Positions 34,211 to 38,845 of a DNA stretch of 38,845 bases are shown in pieces. The stretch spans positions 1 through 38,845 of the forward strand of contig CAJQQR010000247.1 of NCBI GenBank assembly GCA_905480545.1, written 5' to 3'. Both the position numbers and the translations under genes were made by a program. The stretch's first letter is position 1, and every line of letters begins with the position of its first letter. Source of the stretch: an uncultured Pirellulaceae bacterium. GTDB lineage: Bacteria > Planctomycetota > Planctomycetia > Pirellulales > Pirellulaceae. The notes beneath the pieces are model-generated. The model had not been told where the DNA came from, did no database searches, and saw only the letters and a list, made by a program, of their open reading frames with translations.

Positions 34211-35815
34211 TCAGTCGAGGTCGACGATTGCAAAAGAGATTGCGTTTCCGCCGGTTTCATATAGCAGTCCTATTTTTCCGGAGCCGAGGACAATCAGATT
34301 TGAATAGGCCGATGCTCCCGGATTTACCAGTTTTTGAACGGGCCAAGTTTTCCCGTCATCCTCGCTCATCCATATCGTCATCCTCGATCGGGCGGCACCT
34401 TGAGGGCTGGAGAAAAGAATTCGTCCTTTCCCTTCTTCCTCCGGCCAATCCCAACGCAGGATATTTGCCTGACAAACAGGTGTATCGAGCGCATCTTCCA
34501 GATGAACATCGCCCCACGATTCTCCACCGTCATGACTGATCGCCATCGCCCTGCGGTTCTTTCCGTGATAGGAACGCATCGCCTGAAGAATTGCGCCGTC
34601 ACTCCGTTCCACGACGGCTGATTCGTTCGTGCGATCCTGGTGTACGCCACCCAAATGCCAACTCTTGCCATGGTCATCGGAGTAAATCACGTGACTTCGG
34701 TAGGGATGTCCGCCTACGCTGTGATCTGAATGATTACATGGTATCAGCAATCGCCCTTTGTGTTTTCCACGCTTCAACTGTATTCCATTTCCGGGACCGG
34801 TAGCGTACCAACGCCAATGCTCCTTTCGCGTCGTTTCGCTGATTTTCTTTGGCGTCGACCAGGAGTTCCCGTCGTCCACGGAGTGCGTGACGTACACATG
34901 CCTCACATCCTTGCTTTTCCCAGAAAGAATTTCTCTTTCATGATCCGTTCCGAGATTCCAGGTCATCAATAACCAGATGGTTCCGGTTTGACGATCGACC
35001 ACAGGGCAAGGGTTGCCACAAGTGTTATCGCCATCATCCCATACGACTTGCAACGGTTTCCATGTCTTGCCGTCGTCGGTCGAACGCTTCAATATCAAAT
35101 CAATCGGTCCGCTATCGCCCCCAGTCCGTCCTTCACAAAACGCCAATAGCGTCCCCTTGTTGCTGCGAACAATCGCCGGAATTCTATACCGTGGGTATTT
35201 ACCTTGGCCATTAACGAATAGACGCGTGTGAGGGATCGGCCTCGGCAGTGGAGCAAATTGGGCGGTAGCCGTCAGGTCAAAAATTCGCATCTTGCTACGG
35301 TGTGGCCGAAAGCTGAACGTCAACTTGTCGACTTTGACATCCGTCTTGAACATGACTTCTCCGTCGATCGCAATCTGCAAACGATTTCCCGCACGCGAGA
35401 TCTCAAACAGAAACGGAATTCCTTCTTTGACTTTCGAAGGGCCGAGATTGCGAGTTCCCAACAATCGGCCCTCAGTGAACATTTCTCCTAATTGGCCTTC
35501 GAACCCAAAATGATCCCCGTTGAGCATGAAAGATGCCGCACTTTTACCAAGTTCATCGATCTGCAGTCGAGCACGAAGCTGAAAATCACCGGCTGAAATC
35601 GCTCGGTCGCCGACTAACAAGCTGCCTTTCCCGCTTCCGACTAACGTCCCGTCTTCAGTCTTCCATTCGGGGCCCAGAAATTGGATGGCTTTCGCGACTC
35701 CTGCCGAAACAAACGTGACCTCTTCTTGCGAAAAAGTTGGTTTGTCGCAAACAAAAAACAACAAGCAACATGCCACTACCACGGCATTATATTTCAGCAA
35801 CGTTGATCGAACCAT
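34211..35815 (-). CDS. Exported exo-alpha-sialidase (GH33-like)
   Basis: 534 residues; ATG at 35815 follows AGGAAGGA. Residues 1-29 are a Sec signal peptide (AVVVACCLLFFVC). Residues ~33-185 form a beta-rich lectin-like domain (DFQLRARLQIDE, FEISRAGNRLQIAIDGEV), similar to DUF1080/LamG-type sandwiches. The catalytic propeller begins with the RIP motif YRIPAI (Arg211). It has five Asp-boxes: STDDGKTW (245), SVDDGNSW (312), SDDHGKSW (379), SHDGGESW (427), SEDDGKTW (484). Candidate catalytic residues are Arg211, Arg414 and Arg478 for the arginine triad and Tyr504 (AYSNL) for the nucleophile. It would release terminal sialic acids from glycans outside the cytoplasm. No sialic-acid catabolism genes are near. 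Confidence 0.9.
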   Translation of the reverse strand: MVRSTLLKYNAVVVACCLLFFVCDKPTFSQEEVTFVSAGVAKAIQFLGPEWKTEDGTLVGSGKGSLLVGDRAISAGDFQLRARLQIDELGKSAASFMLNGDHFGFEGQLGEMFTEGRLLGTRNLGPSKVKEGIPFLFEISRAGNRLQIAIDGEVMFKTDVKVDKLTFSFRPHRSKMRIFDLTATAQFAPLPRPIPHTRLFVNGQGKYPRYRIPAIVRSNKGTLLAFCEGRTGGDSGPIDLILKRSTDDGKTWKPLQVVWDDGDNTCGNPCPVVDRQTGTIWLLMTWNLGTDHEREILSGKSKDVRHVYVTHSVDDGNSWSTPKKISETTRKEHWRWYATGPGNGIQLKRGKHKGRLLIPCNHSDHSVGGHPYRSHVIYSDDHGKSWHLGGVHQDRTNESAVVERSDGAILQAMRSYHGKNRRAMAISHDGGESWGDVHLEDALDTPVCQANILRWDWPEEEGKGRILFSSPQGAARSRMTIWMSEDDGKTWPVQKLVNPGASAYSNLIVLGSGKIGLLYETGGNAISFAIVDLD

Positions 35816-36079
35816 TGTCAGTATCCTTCCTAAAAAAACATTGATTTGAGGCGACGCTGTTTCGCTTCATATTTACCTCTTCTTTCAGATGGATTTCAGT
35901 TCATGAGCTTCTATCAAGATATGCTTTTCGAACGTGGTCATCGCCCGCAAGCAATTGATCGTTTGAAGATGCCGGTTCTTCAGTTTATTCATACGTGAAA
36001 TCGTTTTCAATGTTCCCGTTTCTCATGGCGAGATCGGATCTCCACAATTCCAAATGTAAAGAAGTCGAACGGGCCAAAC

Positions 36080-36200
36080 CTGCAGCGTGGCGGGTGACGT
36101 TACTGAAATCGCACTGGGACGTGATGGCGGCGATCGACTTTACCTACGCGGAAGTTAAGATTATAAGTGGTCTGGTCACGGTTTGTCTTCTCGGTGTCAA
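36080..36200 (+). pseudogene. Integrase-core transposase fragment (second copy)
   Basis: Translation reads KPAAWRVTLLKSHWDVMAAI then DFTYAEVKIISGLVTVCLLG. It corresponds to 37,600-37,760 of the larger relic downstream (SWATFLKAH, then DVLAAIDFTSVEVW, then HGLVTFYLLFV). Only the region around the first catalytic Asp (AAIDF) survives. It keeps an uninterrupted KSHWDV junction where the larger relic carries a 42-bp insert, so it records the pre-insertion state. Confidence 0.7.
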
Positions 36201-36220
36201 GTCACATGCAACTGGTGCCA

Positions 36221-36239
36221 TTCGTGTCAGGTCCCTTTT
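36221..36239 (+). repeat. Dispersed motif copy 2 (TTCGTGTCAGG...)
   Basis: TTCGTGTCAGGTCCCTTTT differs at one base from 385-403. It lies exactly where similarity to the integrase family ends (after ~36,200), which suggests the motif marks a junction. Confidence 0.55.
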
Positions 36240-36321
36240 AATTTTTCTGAACCGACGTCCCAATGGATTTGCAAAATCGGTTCGCCGCTCTTGAGACACT
36301 GGTAGTCGCGATTAACATTCC

Positions 36322-36732
36322 ATGACATTTCATTTCCGTGAAACCCCTGACAAGATAATCGTTTCCGGCAAAGACGCGTTGTTCGTAGACGACACTCGAA
36401 CTCAGGAGATTACCACTTCGCTTTTAGATTTCTGCGTGCAAGCTGCAGACAATGCTAAACGCGTGATAGTGGATTTTCGTGGCGTCCAATTCATATCGTC
36501 GACCATGATTGGCAAGCTGGTTTTTCTAAACAAAATGGCGAGCCAACAGTCGGTCGACCTCCGCTTTGCCAACGTTCGAGAAGAGATACTCGAACTTTTA
36601 AAGATTACTCGACTCAATAGCGTCTTTCGCTACGACGATGAAGATCCTGATCAGTTGGGTTCGGGCGTACCGATTCCGAAACCACCCAGCACTCTTGACG
36701 GTCACGCCAAACTTCCGCCAGAACAACCGTAG
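36322..36732 (+). CDS. STAS-domain protein (anti-anti-sigma-factor-like)
   Basis: 136 residues. The STAS fold spans ~1-105: IIVSGKDALFVDDTR, then a helix, then RVIVDFRGVQFISSTMIGKL (47-66), the family's central strand-loop-helix with the switch serine (Ser59 or Ser60) that is phosphorylated in SpoIIAA-type antagonists. In known systems such proteins bind and remove an anti-sigma kinase. A Pro-rich tail of ~30 residues ends the protein. No partner kinase or phosphatase is adjacent; the flanks are transposon relics. The ATG at 36322 has no clear ribosome site. Confidence 0.85.
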   Translation: MTFHFRETPDKIIVSGKDALFVDDTRTQEITTSLLDFCVQAADNAKRVIVDFRGVQFISSTMIGKLVFLNKMASQQSVDLRFANVREEILELLKITRLNSVFRYDDEDPDQLGSGVPIPKPPSTLDGHAKLPPEQP

Positions 36733-37129
36733 AATCCGATGGGGCACATTGGACTTTTTAGAATTATATGACGCTGAAAGACGTGAAGCATCTGCTTTTC
36801 AACCGCAACCATCTGTTGACTTAAATTTCACTCATACCCAAAACAGCATGAACCACTGTCGGAAATGTATGGAACTAATAAACGCGAGGGGCCAAAAAAG
36901 TCAGCCGACACTCAGACCAGGCGAAAAACGGTATTTTGATCGCACAGTTGGTCAACAGTTCAGCAGAGATCGCCGGCCAATTATCGCCGTCACAATCCGC
37001 CCGATCGTTCGAATCGGAACTTCGGCCAAGCCAGTTTACCAGCGAGTTTGCCCACTAGGTTTCATTCCCGAATCATCTCGATGATCGTTAGGTTTTTACC
37101 CTGTCACCGATACGCCGATAAACCTTGTT
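36733..37129. other. Gene-free stretch upstream of the integrase relic
   Basis: No convincing frame, hairpin or promoter is seen. It probably includes the left end of the insertion sequence, but I could not identify terminal inverted repeats with confidence. Confidence 0.4.
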
Positions 37130-38229
37130 TTGCACCCGTGGCAATTGATGTTGATGTTCCTTGCCAGTTGGTTTAACCGCCAGCAGCAGGAAGTGATCGA
37201 ATACCTGCGTACCGAGAATGCTGTTCTGAAAGCAAAGTTTGGCACGAAACGAATCCTGCTTAACAATGATCAGCGCAGACGTTTGGCAGTCAAAGGAAAA
37301 ATCCTTGGCAGAAAAGTACTGTATAAAGTAGGCACCCTGTTTACGCCTGATACAATTCTTCATTAATCGCCGCCAAGTGGGACTACTCTGATCGAAAGGA
37401 TAAACGACAGGGACGGCCACGCATCCGTCAGGTCATCGTCGATTTGGTTTTGCAGTTTGCTAAGGAAAATCCGAGCTGGGGCTGCGATCGGATTCAGGGC
37501 GAGCTTTCCAAAGTCGGCTACCCTGTCTGCGACACGACCGTCGCCAATATCCTGAAAGCGAATGGAATCGACCCTGCACCCGATCGCAAACGGACGGGGT
37601 CTTGGGCCACGTTTCTGAAAGCACATTAGGCACTGTGTTTATTTCTGTCGTGATACCTGGACAGTGCCTCGGACGTTTTGGCTGCGATCGATTTTACTTC
37701 GGTCGAAGTCTGGACCAGGCACGGACTGGTCACTTTCTATCTGCTCTTTGTCATGGAACTCAAAACCCGCCGCGTGCACTTCGCGGGTTGCACGACCGGT
37801 CCCCACGAAACATGGATGAAACAGATGGCCCGCGAGCTCACCAATCATGAAGATGGATTCCTCAACGGCAAACAGTACTTGATCATGGATCGTGACACAA
37901 AATTCTGCGAATCATTCAGGGCGTTCCTGAGCAATGAGGATGTGAAGCCTGTACGTTTGCCTCCCCGCAGCCCAAACATGAACGCGCACCTGGAACGATT
38001 CTTTGGATCACTGAAGTCCGAGTGTCGCGATCGACTGCTTCTGTTCGGCGAGAAGTCGATGCGAAATGCAGTGAACCAGTATCTCGAACATTACCATGCC
38101 GAACGACCTCACCAAGGATTGGGCAACGACCTGATTGTGCCAATGGAACATTCGCCGTCAGTGGACGCCAAGATCGAAACCACCGAACGACTTGGCGGCC
38201 TGCTTCGATCGTATCGTCGAGCTGCTTAA
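37130..38229 (+). pseudogene. Integrase-core (rve) insertion sequence transposase, interrupted
   Basis: Three pieces in order make up nearly a whole transposase of ~360 residues. 37,130-37,366 encodes the N-terminal HTH part (QEVIEYLRTENAVLKAKFG, RRRLAVKGKILGRK, GTLFTPDTIL). A small deletion and frameshift follow at ~37,367 (the expected RWHRQLV is lost). 37,377-37,627 encodes AAKWDYSDRKDKRQGRPRIR to SWATFLKAH. A 42-bp inverted-repeat insert carrying TAG and TGA follows. 37,671-38,229 encodes the catalytic core: Asp in AAIDF, Asp in IMDRDTKF and Glu in NAHLERFFGSLKSE, a complete DDE set, ending GGLLRSYRRAA. The C-terminal part alone is open, but the gene as a whole is dead. Confidence 0.85.
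37628..37669. mobile_element. 42-bp inverted-repeat insert inside the integrase relic
   Basis: The insert starts with AGGCACTGT and ends with ACAGTGCCT, a perfect 9-bp terminal inverted repeat. Removing exactly these 42 bases restores the reading frame (CAT TCG GAC GTT) and the conserved junction seen as KSHWDV in the nearby second copy, apart from one substitution (Ser for Trp). The insert keeps the frame but carries TAG and TGA. It contains no gene and resembles REP-like or miniature elements moved in trans. Confidence 0.7.
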
Positions 38230-38239
38230 GTTCGGCTTC

Positions 38240-38362
38240 TGTCCTTTCGTCAATGACTCTTGGTTCGGTCGCTCCTGCGCCCAGTCTGAATTCGTCGTCG
38301 AGTTCGGCCAATTCGGGTCGACTGACGAACCAATCTCGGCCCAAATCTCAACTTTGAATTGA
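38240..38362 (+). repeat. 3' flank of the integrase relic, similar to 1585-1700
   Basis: Directly after the transposase stop, this segment matches the minus strand of 1585-1700, with an identical 21-base core at ~38,332-38,352. It is probably the right terminal region of the insertion sequence. The two copies are inverted with respect to each other. Confidence 0.6.
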
Positions 38363-38400
38363 TCGCTGAGCTCGTAGTTTATCGCTCAAAATGTTGGTTC

Positions 38401-38424
38401 GAGTTTTTTGACACCACGCGTTTC
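38401..38424 (+). repeat. 24-bp dispersed repeat, copy 2
   Basis: It matches 34,142-34,165 at 22 of 24 positions (differences at two bases). It lies about 40 bases beyond the segment shared with 1585-1700. Confidence 0.6.
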
Positions 38425-38492
38425 ACTTTACCCAGTGTTCCGCAATTCATTGGCAGGCTGGCCAGGCAGACTATGAAATCACGGGGGGCGTT

Positions 38493-38845
38493 TCATGTGC
38501 GACGCACTTCGATGTTTGCGGCGATAGCGATTCGCGGTCTTTGGCCAAAGTAGGGCTGTACTAGGTGGCGCAACCACCCGGGGAACGCGACCAGGAGTCC
38601 CGTGCGTGGCTGCAACTCGAAGGTAGTCGGCGTGAGGTTGGCTCCAAGCATGGTGCGGTGCGGTCCGATGGGGTTGAGCCAGGCGATCTTCCCGCCAACC
38701 TCAACGCCTTCTACCGAGCCGTCGTCGACGTAATAGACCGCCGACCAATGGGCGTCGGCATGGTCGTGGACGTGCGTGTAGTGTCCCGACTCCATCACGG
38801 TGGCCCACGCCTGCAAAACGAATCGAGCGCTGTAATCTCCTTCAG
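38493..38845 (-). CDS. Putative 2OG-Fe(II) oxygenase, N-terminus beyond window edge
   Basis: The minus-strand frame enters at the right edge and stops at 38,493; 117 residues are visible. HYTHVHDHADAHWSAVYYVD carries the N-terminal iron-binding His/Asp region of the double-stranded beta-helix. LLVAFPGWLRHLVQPYFGQR with PRIAIAANI carries the distal His and the Arg that binds 2-oxoglutarate. This layout matches the family of putative 2OG-Fe(II) oxygenases known as TIGR02466. The substrate is unknown. Codon use is GC-richer than the neighbours, so it may begin a different genomic segment. Confidence 0.75.
   Translation of the reverse strand, partial: EGDYSARFVLQAWATVMESGHYTHVHDHADAHWSAVYYVDDGSVEGVEVGGKIAWLNPIGPHRTMLGANLTPTTFELQPRTGLLVAFPGWLRHLVQPYFGQRPRIAIAANIEVRRT

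Larger units (their letters stand above)
35816..36321. other. Mostly gene-free stretch with transposase debris
   Basis: Apart from the integrase fragment at 36,080-36,200 and the dispersed motif at 36,221, I see no supportable gene. A 31-codon frame at 35,903-35,998 (MSFYQDMLFERGHRPQAIDR) has no recognisable motif and is probably chance or a relic. Confidence 0.4.

Overview
The window looks like a chromosomal segment of a planctomycete, probably of the Pirellulaceae type (an inference; no rRNA or marker gene is present). Pointers are a secreted metalloprotease with the planctomycete 'LExxEARxLLSG' N-terminal motif, an exported sialidase, a Cys-poor redoxin-like exported protein, the N-terminal fragment of a leucine-rich-repeat lipoprotein, a kinase N-terminal fragment of planctomycete style, transposase families common in that phylum, and many starts without Shine-Dalgarno sequences.

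Layout. 1-3,098 is a graveyard: an edge-truncated small gene pair, fragments of a Ser/Thr kinase and of a type I methyltransferase (HsdM) with a 15-bp tandem expansion, a frameshifted lipoprotein cut by an IS256-type remnant, and a cloverleaf-like hairpin element. 3,099-4,067 is an intact exported redoxin-fold protein. 4,245-5,193 is a mosaic of two dead transposases. 5,363-16,256 is a type II secretion (T2SS) operon on the plus strand, gspE-F-G-H-I-J-K-L-M plus an exported BON-domain protein. 16,102-20,718 on the minus strand holds gspD and a lipoprotein gene, convergent with and overlapping the BON gene. 21,132-29,222 encodes a giant protein of about 2,700 residues made mostly of about 31 tandem secretin-N-like domains. 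29,378-33,415 (minus) encodes a metzincin metalloprotease with adhesin-like repeats. 34,211-35,815 (minus) encodes a sialidase. 36,322-36,732 is a STAS protein. The remaining right part is again transposase debris, ending in a 2OG-Fe(II)-oxygenase-like gene that runs off the window.

How the genes fit together. gspE-M supply the ATPase, platform, pseudopilins and the GspL/GspM assembly proteins. gspD, with its lipoprotein partner (a pilotin candidate by position), supplies the outer-membrane channel. GspD has about eight periplasmic N-type domains instead of the usual N0 plus three, and the divergent giant protein carries the same fold in about 31 copies without a recognisable secretin barrel. 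My main hypothesis is that this lineage builds an unusually long periplasmic secretion conduit or scaffold from stacked N-domain rings. The neighbouring exported enzymes (metalloprotease, sialidase) are plausible clients, but nothing in the sequence proves it.

Transposon decay and small hairpin elements flank the whole block on both sides. No tRNA, rRNA or CRISPR array was seen.
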